7,977 nucleotides of DNA from JAUMBM01 sp964645715 (GCA_964645715.1 CAZYAO010000085.1:1-7977), one strand, 5' to 3'. Counted from the first letter of the stretch, positions 1 through 6,962 are shown. The notes: generated from the letters alone by a model not told the origin. Numbers and translations are program-made.

Positions 1-1523
1 CGCCGGTGCTGACAGCGGCACAGTTTGTGTCGAGTCTGGACGGTGACTGCTCAGGACCACTGAAGATAGCAGTGTACGCAGCACAGCTGGCAGCAGGCGT
101 AGCGCCGAATCCGACGACAGCGGGTACGATACAGTTTGACTGTGCGGACTACCAGGCCTACGGCGGAGCGGACGGACAGGCGACGGTGACGATCTACGTA
201 TACGCCATCGACGGTGCGGGCAACTACGACTACTGCGAGAGCTACCTGCTGCTGCAGGATCCGAATGGCCTGTGTGCCCCCGGCGGCTCGATCTCGGGTG
301 CCATCCGCACGGAAGCCTCCGTGCCGGTACAGGGCGTGCAGGTGAGCGTGAGTGGTCAGGGCAACCAGACGATGACGACAGGTGCCAACGGCAGCTATAG
401 CTTCACAGGCCTGCAGGCAGGCGGTGACTATACGGTAACGCCGGGTCTGGACGTGAACCCGCTCAACGGGGTAACGACCTTTGACCTGGTGCTGATCAGC
501 CGTCACATCCTGAACATACAGCCGCTGGGCAGCCCGTACAAGCTGATTGCGGCGGATATCAACAAATCGGGCACGATTACAACTTTTGACCTGATCCAGC
601 TGCGCAGACTGATCCTGAACATTGACACGGACTTTGTGAACAACACGAGCTGGCGGTTTATTCCGGCGAGCTATGTGTTCCCGGTACCGACCAACCCATG
701 GTTTGCAGCCTTCCCGGAAGTGCTGAACTACAACAACCTGGGCGCAGAGGTGCTGGGCGCTGACTTCATCGCCGTGAAAATAGGGGATGTCAACGGCAGT
801 GCACAGGCCAACCTGCTGGCCACAGAGGAGCGGAGCATGAACGGCCGCTTCGAACTGGAAGTAGCAGATGCAGCGCTGAAAGCCGGTGAGGTCGTACGGG
901 TAGCGGTACGGGCAAGGGAACTTGTCAAAGTGCAGGGTTACCAGTACACACTGCAGCTGAACACGACGGCAGCCACAATCGAACAGGTGATCCCAGCGGC
1001 GGTAGGTGAGGCCCACTTGGGACAGCGCTACCTAAGCGAAGGCAGCCTGACGAGCAGCTGGAACTGGTCGACAGGGCAGGCTGACGGCAGTGTGAGCGAT
1101 GAAGACGTGCTGTATGAGCTGGTGATTCGTGCCAGAGCGAGTGTGCGCCTGCGCGAAGTGCTGAGCATCAGCAGCCGTTACACAGTGGCGGAGGCCTACG
1201 GCCGCAGCGGAGAACTAAAGGAAGTGGGCCTTGCCTTTGTGCAGCCCGAAGCGATACAGTTGACAAACACTTTGTACCAGAACCAGCCCAACCCATTTGA
1301 GGAAGAGACGGTCATCCGTTTTTACCTGACGGAAGGAGGGCTGACGACGCTTAGCCTGCAGGACGGCCTTGGCCGTACCTTGCAGGTGGTGCAGGCAAGC
1401 CTGCCTGCCGGCTACCACGAGTACCGGGTGCGGGCGCGGGAGCTGGGTATGACAGGTGTGATAATTTACACCCTTCGGTGTGGCGATTATATAGCGAGTA
1501 AGCGAATGATAGTAGTAGAATAG
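1..1523 (+). CDS. C-terminal part of secreted T9SS cargo protein with dockerin-like and cohesin-like domains (5' partial)
   Basis: The reading frame is open to the left edge (first whole codon at base 3), so the true start is outside the window; the GTG at 6 is only the first possible internal start. Counting residues from that GTG: ~1-90 is a Cys-containing, cadherin/Ig-like beta region; ~94-147 resembles a carboxypeptidase-regulatory-like fold (SISGAI, GSYSFTGL); ~149-206 holds two dockerin-like repeats, DVNPLNGVTTFDLVLISRH and ADINKSGTITTFDLIQLRR, with Asp/Asn-rich calcium-loop spacing, and a further GDVNGS at 260-265; ~281-412 looks like a cohesin-type beta sandwich; ~421-505 is a T9SS type A sorting domain (NQPNPF at 426-431, ending KRMIVVE). 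By family knowledge, such proteins cross the outer membrane through the T9SS and are released or attached at the surface. The role of the missing N-terminal part is unknown. A hairpin terminator follows 21 bases after the stop. Sorting domain call is strong; the cohesin-like call is moderate. Confidence 0.88.
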   Translation, partial: PVLTAAQFVSSLDGDCSGPLKIAVYAAQLAAGVAPNPTTAGTIQFDCADYQAYGGADGQATVTIYVYAIDGAGNYDYCESYLLLQDPNGLCAPGGSISGAIRTEASVPVQGVQVSVSGQGNQTMTTGANGSYSFTGLQAGGDYTVTPGLDVNPLNGVTTFDLVLISRHILNIQPLGSPYKLIAADINKSGTITTFDLIQLRRLILNIDTDFVNNTSWRFIPASYVFPVPTNPWFAAFPEVLNYNNLGAEVLGADFIAVKIGDVNGSAQANLLATEERSMNGRFELEVADAALKAGEVVRVAVRARELVKVQGYQYTLQLNTTAATIEQVIPAAVGEAHLGQRYLSEGSLTSSWNWSTGQADGSVSDEDVLYELVIRARASVRLREVLSISSRYTVAEAYGRSGELKEVGLAFVQPEAIQLTNTLYQNQPNPFEEETVIRFYLTEGGLTTLSLQDGLGRTLQVVQASLPAGYHEYRVRARELGMTGVIIYTLRCGDYIASKRMIVVE

Positions 1524-1544
1524 ACGGGAAATAGTAAGTAATTC

Positions 1545-1579
1545 ACTCCTTGGCAGCTAAGGCTGCCAAGGAGTTTTTT
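1545..1579 (+). terminator. Intrinsic terminator of the T9SS cargo gene
   Basis: A perfect 13-bp stem (1545-1557 with 1562-1574, arms ACTCCTTGGCAGC / GCTGCCAAGGAGT) with a 4-base TAAG loop runs directly into six T residues (1574-1579). It begins 21 bases after the TAG stop on the + strand, the classic arrangement of a Rho-independent terminator. Confidence 0.9.
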
Positions 1580-1584
1580 GGGGT

Positions 1585-1618
1585 AAAGGCATTTGTTTTT
1601 TTGAAAACAAATGCCTTT
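1585..1618. repeat. Second inverted repeat in the convergent intergenic gap
   Basis: A perfect 15-bp stem (AAAGGCATTTGTTTT at 1585-1599 with its complement at 1604-1618) closes a 4-base loop. It lies 10 bases after the T run of the first terminator. It could act as a back-up terminator or an mRNA 3'-end stabiliser for either convergent transcript. Its arms are less GC-rich than those of the first hairpin and neither strand has a long T run after it, so the terminator role is inferred. Confidence 0.65.
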
Positions 1619-1623
1619 TGAAT

Positions 1624-1655
1624 TTTCATTTTTCCGCCATGGCGGAAAAATGAAA
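1624..1655. repeat. Perfect 32-base palindrome before the 3' end of the AK-HSD gene
   Basis: Bases 1624-1655 are fully self-complementary about the CCATGG centre at 1637-1642, with arm core TTTCATTTTTCCGCC. It begins 26 bases past the stop of the - strand AK-HSD gene and would be the first structure met by that transcript. It may be a bidirectional termination or RNA-end structure, or a protein-binding site; the lack of any loop makes it unusual as an RNA hairpin. No T run follows it on the - strand. Confidence 0.7.
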
Positions 1656-1681
1656 GAAACATAACGATTTTTTACAAATAA

Positions 1682-3688
1682 TCAACCCAAGCGCAGCAAA
1701 TCGCTGTACACCCCACGCGCCGTCACTTCTGCGCCGGCGCCGGCACCCTGAATGACCATAGGCCGGTCGCCATAACCTTCGGTATAGATTTCAAAAAGAC
1801 TGTCGCTGCCGGCGATGCTGCCCAGCGGCGACTGCCGCGGCACGCGCGTCAGCGCTACCTGTAGCTGCGCACGCCCGTCGGACGAAATTTGAAGATCACC
1901 CAGGTAGCGCAGTACTTCTGTGGGGGCGAGCTGCTGCCGCAGCCTCGCGTAGTGCTCATCCAGTTGCGGGAAAAAAGCCATAAAATCCTCATAGGGCACG
2001 GCAGCCCGGCAGTGTTCGGGGATGAGATTCTGGATGTGCACATTGCTGAGTTCGGCTTTCACATCTACCGTGCGGGCGAGGATGAGCAGCTTGCGGGCTA
2101 CGTCCATGCCGTTGAGATCCTCGCGGGGATCAGGCTCTGTAAAGCCCCGCTGCTGCGCCAGCTGCAGCACCGTCGAAAAAGGCTGGTCGCTATCACTGAA
2201 AGTATTGAAAAGGAAGCTCATAGATCCACTGAATACACCTTTGATGCGCGTAATGCGGTCGTGGCTGTGGTGCAGCTGTATGAGCGTGTCAATCAGGGGT
2301 AGCCCGGCGCCCACATTGGTTTCATAGCGAAACTGCTTGCCCCGTCGGTTGAGCAGGCCGCGCAGCTGGTCGTAGAAAACCTGTTCGCGCGCATTTCCCT
2401 TTTTGTTGGACGCCACCAGATCGAAGCCAGCCTGTACAAAAGCAGGATAGTAGTCGGTCAGCCGCTCATTGGCGGTGTTGTCAACGATAACGACATTGGA
2501 CAGACCGCTGGCCTGCAGTCGCTCGATCACCACCTCCGGCTGACTGCTAAGTTCACTGGCGGCCAGTTCGGCCGGCCACTGTTCATCTAGTCCCTCGGGC
2601 GTCAATAGCGCACGCCGCGAGTCGGCCAGTCCGACCAGGCGCACGTCCAGCCGCCGCTTAGCGCGCACATGCGCGCGACTTTCCAGCAGTTGCCGAATAA
2701 AAGTAGCACCTACCAGCCCCTTACCGAAGCAAAAGACATTGAGCCGCTTGAAAGCCCCCAGCAGCTGGCTGTGGACAAGCTCCAGCGCCCGGTGTTCCTG
2801 GCCACCATCCAGCACCAGCGAAATCTGGTGCCCCTCCACGCTGTTGGCAATGAGGTGCAGCCAGATGTTGTTGCGTCGCAGGTCGTAGATAGCCCGCTCG
2901 AGCGCATAATTGTGGCGACCAATGATGTTGAGAATAGTCAGCTTTTCAATCACGCTCACCGCAGTTCCTTCCATATCCGCAAAAGCAGTTTCGAGCGCCT
3001 GCCGTGCGGCGGCGGCGTCACGGCCGGCCACCACCAGCCCCAGCGAACGCTCCGAAGACGCCTGGCTCACTAATTTTACCGAAATACCCGCCCCAGCCAG
3101 GGCGCTGAAAGCGCGGGCATCAACGCCGGCCAGGCCGGCAAAAGCCAGTCCGCTAAGGCTCAGCAAAGCCACACCGGAGATAGAGGTGAGCGCCTTGACG
3201 CGGCGCTCGGAGCCGGTCGCATCAATGAGCGTACCCCCTTCGGGCACGTGCTCAAAAACGCTGCGGATGAGCAGGGGTATATCGTGGGCTGCTAGCAAGG
3301 CGAGCGCCGCTCGGTCGAGCAGGCCGGTGCCTGCCGACGCCAGCTCCTGCGCCTCCTGGTAGCTGAGTCGCTCGATGATGCGGGCGGCAGGCAGTAGCTG
3401 CGGGTCGGCAGTGTACAAACCCTGCACCAGCGTCCACTGTTCGACGCGGGCAGCCTGCTGCTCGGCCGCCCAGCGTGCTGCGGCCAGCTTACCTTGGCCG
3501 GGCGCATAGCTGCGGCACTCGGGCCTGTGGCCCAGCGCCTGCAGCAGCAGCGCCATAGCGGCTTGTTGGGTTTCGGGAAAAAGCAAACCGTAGCGGTCGC
3601 CACTGCTGCCCTGCAGCAGTTCGCCAACCCGCTGCAGCGCCGCCTGCTGGCTGAAAAGTGCGGTGGTAAGTTGTATGATGACCAACAT
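1682..3688 (-). CDS. Aspartate kinase-homoserine dehydrogenase (ThrA-like) with degenerate, truncated kinase domain; HSD domain intact
   Basis: 668 residues from the ATG at 3688. An upstream in-frame TTG at 3742 would overlap the preceding gene and adds a non-conserved stretch, so the ATG is preferred. The C-terminal half matches homoserine dehydrogenase, which reduces aspartate semialdehyde to homoserine with NAD(P)H in the threonine/methionine branch: nucleotide-binding FGKGLVGA (~321-328), SNKKGN (~427-432), ETNVGAGLP (~456-464), GVFSGSMSFLFN (~484-495), EPDPREDLNGMDVARK (~518-533, with the likely catalytic Lys at its end). Residues ~167-317 are two ACT-like regulatory repeats; the first keeps SQASSE (Gln ~209), while the second has IANSVE where ThrA has IAQGSSE. 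Residues ~1-155 match only the C-terminal part of aspartate kinase: WTLVQGLYTADP (~85-96) stands where ThrA has WTDVDGVYTCDP, and SYQEAQEL (~109-116) is retained. The N-terminal KFGG motif and the first ~150-200 kinase residues are absent (full ThrA is ~820 aa). Kinase activity is therefore unlikely. No thrB or thrC follows; the next gene is convergent. Confidence 0.9.
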   Translation of the reverse strand: MLVIIQLTTALFSQQAALQRVGELLQGSSGDRYGLLFPETQQAAMALLLQALGHRPECRSYAPGQGKLAAARWAAEQQAARVEQWTLVQGLYTADPQLLPAARIIERLSYQEAQELASAGTGLLDRAALALLAAHDIPLLIRSVFEHVPEGGTLIDATGSERRVKALTSISGVALLSLSGLAFAGLAGVDARAFSALAGAGISVKLVSQASSERSLGLVVAGRDAAAARQALETAFADMEGTAVSVIEKLTILNIIGRHNYALERAIYDLRRNNIWLHLIANSVEGHQISLVLDGGQEHRALELVHSQLLGAFKRLNVFCFGKGLVGATFIRQLLESRAHVRAKRRLDVRLVGLADSRRALLTPEGLDEQWPAELAASELSSQPEVVIERLQASGLSNVVIVDNTANERLTDYYPAFVQAGFDLVASNKKGNAREQVFYDQLRGLLNRRGKQFRYETNVGAGLPLIDTLIQLHHSHDRITRIKGVFSGSMSFLFNTFSDSDQPFSTVLQLAQQRGFTEPDPREDLNGMDVARKLLILARTVDVKAELSNVHIQNLIPEHCRAAVPYEDFMAFFPQLDEHYARLRQQLAPTEVLRYLGDLQISSDGRAQLQVALTRVPRQSPLGSIAGSDSLFEIYTEGYGDRPMVIQGAGAGAEVTARGVYSDLLRLG

Positions 3689-3725
3689 ATATGTCGATTC
3701 ATTTGGTGTGTAAGAAAATTGTGTA

Positions 3726-4076
3726 TCAGCCTGCCTCCCCAAATGTCAGCAGGTTGTGATCGGGGTCCAGTACAGAAAATTCTTTCTGCCCCCAGGGCTT
3801 GGCTTCGAGCTTTGTACCGGCCGGCATGGGCACTGCTTGGGCCACCAACTCATTGTAGAGCTGTTCGAGTTGATTGCAGCGAATGTACACCTGCCCATAA
3901 TTTTCGTAGATATTGAGCGTTCTATGCTCGAAAAAGTGAATTTCGACTTGGTCGCGCACCAGCAGCAGGTAGTTGCCATAGTCGGCCAGCAGCGAAAAGC
4001 CTAGCTGGCGGCAGTAGAAGTCGAGCGTAGCTTCGCGCTCGCGCATGGGAAGCTTAGGATGGACGTGTGTGAGCAT
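3726..4076 (-). CDS. VOC superfamily protein, glyoxalase/bleomycin-resistance-like
   Basis: 116 residues from an ATG, a normal length for a single-module vicinal oxygen chelate protein of the bleomycin-binding type. Recognisable parts are the N-terminal strand and helix (HPKLPMREREATLDFYCRQLGF, residues 6-27; a common way for VOC proteins to begin, with FY..LGF), the middle strand VEIHFFEH (~44-51), and the C-terminal WGQKEFSVLDPDHNLLTFGE (95-114), the hallmark DP-x-x-NLL-F ending. Members of this branch form dimers and often bind antibiotics such as bleomycin without catalysis; others are enzymes. The substrate here cannot be told from sequence. It sits 37 bases upstream of the AK-HSD gene on the same strand, so the two are probably co-transcribed, though a functional link is not evident. 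No Shine-Dalgarno sequence is visible before the start, as is usual in Bacteroidota. Confidence 0.85.
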   Translation of the reverse strand: MLTHVHPKLPMREREATLDFYCRQLGFSLLADYGNYLLLVRDQVEIHFFEHRTLNIYENYGQVYIRCNQLEQLYNELVAQAVPMPAGTKLEAKPWGQKEFSVLDPDHNLLTFGEAG

Positions 4077-4382
4077 GGGCAGTATTTTGTATTGTTGTGG
4101 CGGATATAACTACGGAAACAAAAGTACAAACTGCCGGAGCAATCCCTTAAAGAATAATCAATATGTTTACCCAAACTATTGTACATTTACAGCCAAAGGT
4201 ATCGGTAGTAAACAACGCCTTGGTCAGGCCTGTTCGCATCCATTCCTGTTTGTACGATTAATTATCCAAGTCTGTCAGCATTTGTAGCTTCTTTACCCTG
4301 TTTGGCTGCGAGTAATGTGCTGCGCTGCCAATGAAAATGTCGGGCAGCCCGTCGTTTTGTTCCGTTTAATGTGCTACTAAGA
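4077..4382. other. Intergenic gap between divergent genes
   Basis: This ~306-base gap separates the divergent VOC/AK-HSD unit and the TPR regulator. Apart from the - strand promoter candidate at 4119-4151, I see no RNA gene, repeat or convincing ORF. I searched for a + strand TAnnTTTG box for the regulator and found only poor matches (for example CCTGTTTG at 4297-4304), so its promoter is not assigned. Confidence 0.5.
4119..4151 (-). promoter_or_regulatory. Candidate Bacteroidota-type promoter for the VOC/AK-HSD unit
   Basis: Read on the - strand, TACTTTTG (4126 down to 4119) fits the TAnnTTTG -7 consensus of Bacteroidota. A near-consensus -33 element TTTA (4151-4148) lies 21 bases upstream of it. 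Transcription would begin near 4112, leaving a leader of about 35 bases to the ATG at 4076. The -33 box is imperfect and the call rests on pattern match only. Confidence 0.4.
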
Positions 4383-6077
4383 ATGAACAATAATTTGAAA
4401 CAACAGTGTCGATTTTCCCGTCTCTTGGTTATCTTGATTTGCCTGGCCATGGGAACCAATGGCGCAGTGGGACAGGCGAATCAACGTCCCGATTCATTAA
4501 AGCAACTTTTGCAGTCAGTTGTACATGATTCCTCGCGCGTAGTGATTTATCTCCAGCTGAGCGTGGAATATCAGCTGAGTGACTACAAAGCTTCGCTGCA
4601 ATACGCCCAACGTGCCATCGAGCTTGCGGAAAAAATAGATGACCGCCGCTACCTGAGCAATGCACTCAAACAAGCGGGTACTGTCTGTCAGCGCATCGGT
4701 CTGACAGGCCAGGCGACCACTTTTTACCTCCGTTACCTGGATATTATCAGGGATTCCGGCGATGATAAGGCACTGGGATACGGCTATTTCAACCTCTGTG
4801 CTGTACGTCTCATCCTTGAGGATTATGAGGATGCTGAAAAATACATCCATAGAGCGCATAAGCACCTGCAGGCGTATGCGGCAAGCAAACATCAGCCGAT
4901 GGCTGCCAATGAGGTGCTGAGTATTTATAACAATATGGGACTGATTTACAGAGGGAAAAAAGACACCATTCTGGCAATAGAGACGTTCAGTAAGGGAATC
5001 GCGTACTACCGAGAGGCGGGAGGACCTCCGGTGACTGCTTCGCAGTTGTTGTACAATTATGGAGATATACTGCAAAAACAGAAGCAGTTTACAGCCGCAC
5101 TAGCGTTGTTTGAGGAAGCAGTAGTGCTCGAGCGTTCGATTGATCATGCGGTAGGTGTTGCCATAGGGCTGTTGTTCCAAGGAAATACGTATGCTGAGAT
5201 GAAGGATTTTGCTACGGCAGAAAAACTACTACAGCAGGCCAATCAGCTGATTAACAGCCAGGATGCCTTTTCTGTCAAAAAAAATATTTCACAAGCGCTT
5301 TATGAGCTGTACAAAACGACCCAGCAGCCTGATTCTGCTTTGCTATATCTGGATCTCACCAATCAGTACACCGAGCGGTTGAAACTGGATGAGGCAAGCG
5401 AACAACTTCTCCGGCAGGAACTGGGGGAGGTGTTTAATGAAAAAGTAGACCAGCTGCAGCAAACGAACTTGTCGAGGCAAAGAATATACAAAAGGGTGTT
5501 GGTATTGGTTGTCGTGGCTGCCGCCATCCTGCTGATGCTATACCTCTACGCGCGCAGCAGGTCTTCAACAATGTTGATGGAGCAACAGCGGCTGAAATCA
5601 GCAGCATCAAAGATAGAGATGGAAAAATCTAAGCTTCAAAATGAGGTTGAGAGTAAAGATAAAGAGTTGGTAGCTAGGTCTATAAAGGAAATACAGCAAA
5701 ATGCCCTTATTGCGGATATCATACAACAGATTAGGGCTGAACAGAAGAAGCGGAATCCTGATGCCGAAAAGCGGCTGGATAACATGGTGTCTAGCCTCAA
5801 TGTCGCTTCGATTGATCAATTGTGGAATGAATTTGAGGTACGTTTTCAGCAGGTTGATGTCGATTTCTACAAACGGCTGCAACAGAAGTTTCCTACGCTG
5901 ACACCCAATGAGCGCAAACTCTGTGCGTTTCTGCGCCTGAATTTGTCTTCCAAAGACATTTCAAGCATAACAGGCCAGTCCAACAACAGCGTTCTGGTCG
6001 CACGTACCCGCCTCAGAAAAAAGCTGGGACTTACCAATGCGGATATGGGACTGGTTGAGTTCATGGCTTTAATTTGA
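4383..6077 (+). CDS. Membrane-anchored TPR protein with C-terminal LuxR-type HTH (one-component regulator)
   Basis: 564 residues from the ATG at 4383; an in-frame GTG four codons upstream is possible but the ATG gives a better signal peptide. Order of parts: hydrophobic signal segment (~13-26, LLVILICLAMG) with likely cleavage near VGQ-A; about seven TPR repeats between ~52 and ~333 (for example YNNMGLIYRGKKDTILAIETF, a typical TPR A/B helix pair); a transmembrane helix ~371-388 (VLVLVVVAAAILLMLYLY); a charged coiled coil ~398-460; and a C-terminal winged/LuxR-like helix-turn-helix ~506-549 with LTPNERKLCAFLRLNLSSKDI and SVLVARTRLRKKLGL. This matches a family widespread in Bacteroidota in which periplasmic TPRs sense a partner and the cytoplasmic HTH binds DNA. 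There is no histidine kinase domain. The target genes are unknown; the downstream collar and LRR genes are candidates only by position. Its base composition appears less GC-rich than the AK-HSD gene. Confidence 0.9.
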   Translation: MNNNLKQQCRFSRLLVILICLAMGTNGAVGQANQRPDSLKQLLQSVVHDSSRVVIYLQLSVEYQLSDYKASLQYAQRAIELAEKIDDRRYLSNALKQAGTVCQRIGLTGQATTFYLRYLDIIRDSGDDKALGYGYFNLCAVRLILEDYEDAEKYIHRAHKHLQAYAASKHQPMAANEVLSIYNNMGLIYRGKKDTILAIETFSKGIAYYREAGGPPVTASQLLYNYGDILQKQKQFTAALALFEEAVVLERSIDHAVGVAIGLLFQGNTYAEMKDFATAEKLLQQANQLINSQDAFSVKKNISQALYELYKTTQQPDSALLYLDLTNQYTERLKLDEASEQLLRQELGEVFNEKVDQLQQTNLSRQRIYKRVLVLVVVAAAILLMLYLYARSRSSTMLMEQQRLKSAASKIEMEKSKLQNEVESKDKELVARSIKEIQQNALIADIIQQIRAEQKKRNPDAEKRLDNMVSSLNVASIDQLWNEFEVRFQQVDVDFYKRLQQKFPTLTPNERKLCAFLRLNLSSKDISSITGQSNNSVLVARTRLRKKLGLTNADMGLVEFMALI

Positions 6078-6422
6078 TTGACCAGATAAAATCATAATTA
6101 TTTTTTTTTAATATTTTTAAATAATTGCTATACAAAGGTAAAGACTACAAGAAAGAGCATTGTAGTATAAATGTATTAGTCTTTTTTGTCCTTGTATGGG
6201 TTTTGTATTACGTCCAAACGCAGCTTCGTTGGGTTTGGGTAGCTACATTTGATTTAACAATACAAAGCTAGGTATTGCGAGCTGTCAGTAGCGATGCAAC
6301 TTATATTTGTCAGACTCTTTTTAGTCGTATAAAATCATGAAGTTGTTTCAAAGTACTCTTTGACAGCTATAGCCGCATTTTTCACTTCAAAAAAATCATT
6401 TATCACTTTTTAAAAATAAATT
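6078..6422. other. AT-rich intergenic region before the collar gene
   Basis: About 345 bases without a convincing ORF. It opens with a run of nine T residues (6101-6109) flanked by weak AT-only complementary arms (6096-6103 and 6119-6126), possibly the 3' end of the regulator transcript, though there is no GC-rich stem. It then holds short repeats such as TTGTAT (6192-6197, 6203-6208) spaced 11 bases apart, an imperfect hairpin (6214-6233), two TAnnTTTG boxes (6244-6251, 6302-6309), and an 8-base palindrome GCTATAGC (6366-6373). The last ~30 bases before the ATG are very A-rich, a leader type favourable to translation in Bacteroidota. Confidence 0.5.
6275..6309 (+). promoter_or_regulatory. 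Candidate promoter for the tail-collar gene
   Basis: TATATTTG at 6302-6309 matches the Bacteroidota -7 consensus TAnnTTTG exactly. A TTG at 6275-6277 lies 24 bases upstream, slightly longer than the usual -33/-7 spacing. The start would be near 6316, giving a ~107-base leader. TACATTTG at 6244-6251 is an alternative -7 box but lacks a well-placed -33 element. Confidence 0.35.
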
Positions 6423-6914
6423 ATGGATCATTTTCTTGCAACAATCCTCATGTTTGGAGGCAATTTCGCACCCGATGGTTGGGAATTTTGTAACGGCCAG
6501 ATTATGGACGTTCAGTCCAACGCAGCGCTGTTTTCCTTGATAGGCACCACCTACGGGGGCAATGGTACGACTAGTTTTGCCCTGCCGGACATGCGCGGAC
6601 GGGTGCCGATGCATTTCGGTCAGGGTCCGGGGCTGGCCAATCATGTCCTTGGCGAAAAAGGCGGGGCGGAAACCGTTACCTTAAATTCCAATCAAATCTC
6701 TGGGCATACTCATTCGGTAATAGGATCAGGTCCGGCAGGTGCTTACGGCAACGGTAAAGTGCTTTCGGATGCGGCTTCAATCTACACGGATGCAGCTGCG
6801 ACTAAAGCATTGGGTGCCTCCGCGGGTGGCAATCAGTCGCACGCAAACCTGCAGCCTTACTTATGTGTTAATTTTATCATTTGTAAGACGGGTATTTACC
6901 CTAGTCGACCTTAG
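6423..6914 (+). CDS. Phage tail collar domain protein (microcystin-dependent protein/MdpB-like)
   Basis: 163 residues, full length for the stand-alone bacterial tail-collar family. Motifs in order: N-terminal FLATILMFGGNFAPDGW with GWEFCNGQ (19-26), ALFSLIGTTYGGNG (35-48), the collar signature ALPDMRGRVP (53-62), GQGPGL (66-71), GGAETVTLNSNQISGHTHS (80-98), and the conserved end HANLQPYLCVNFIICKTGIYPSR (140-162; only parts quoted here are needed: NLQPYL and GIYPSR). The fold is that of the phage T4 short-tail-fibre/collar region. In bacterial chromosomes these small proteins are found outside prophages and their role is unsettled; names such as microcystin-dependent protein are historical. 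No signal peptide or membrane helix is visible. They often occur as two or three tandem copies, but here there is one copy and no other phage gene. The start ATG follows an A-rich leader. Confidence 0.92.
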   Translation: MDHFLATILMFGGNFAPDGWEFCNGQIMDVQSNAALFSLIGTTYGGNGTTSFALPDMRGRVPMHFGQGPGLANHVLGEKGGAETVTLNSNQISGHTHSVIGSGPAGAYGNGKVLSDAASIYTDAAATKALGASAGGNQSHANLQPYLCVNFIICKTGIYPSRP

Positions 6915-6962
6915 GTAACCGGATTGCTACCTACTTTGAGGAATCGGTAGTTGTCTCATTAT

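Noticed and set aside
51..1016. A 321-codon open frame antisense to the T9SS cargo gene.
   Set aside because: Its translation has no recognisable domain, is rich in Arg, His, Cys and Val, and lies wholly opposite a well-supported gene. It arises because the sense gene rarely uses the codons that would read as stops on the other strand.
1889..2302. Open frames on the + strand across the AK-HSD gene (also 2669-3073, 2910-3362, 3494-3916).
   Set aside because: They are antisense to conserved HSD, ACT and VOC coding sequence and show no protein-family motifs.
3689..3742. An 18-codon N-terminal extension of the AK-HSD from an in-frame TTG.
   Set aside because: It would overlap the end of the VOC gene, uses a rare start, and adds residues with no kinase resemblance; the ATG at 3688 is a simpler start.
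4515..5075. A 186-codon open frame antisense to the TPR regulator.
   Set aside because: It lies opposite clear TPR repeats and its translation has no recognisable features.
6078..6422. Possible CRISPR or other repeat array in the AT-rich gap.
   Set aside because: Only short AT-rich words recur; there are no regularly spaced repeats of useful length.
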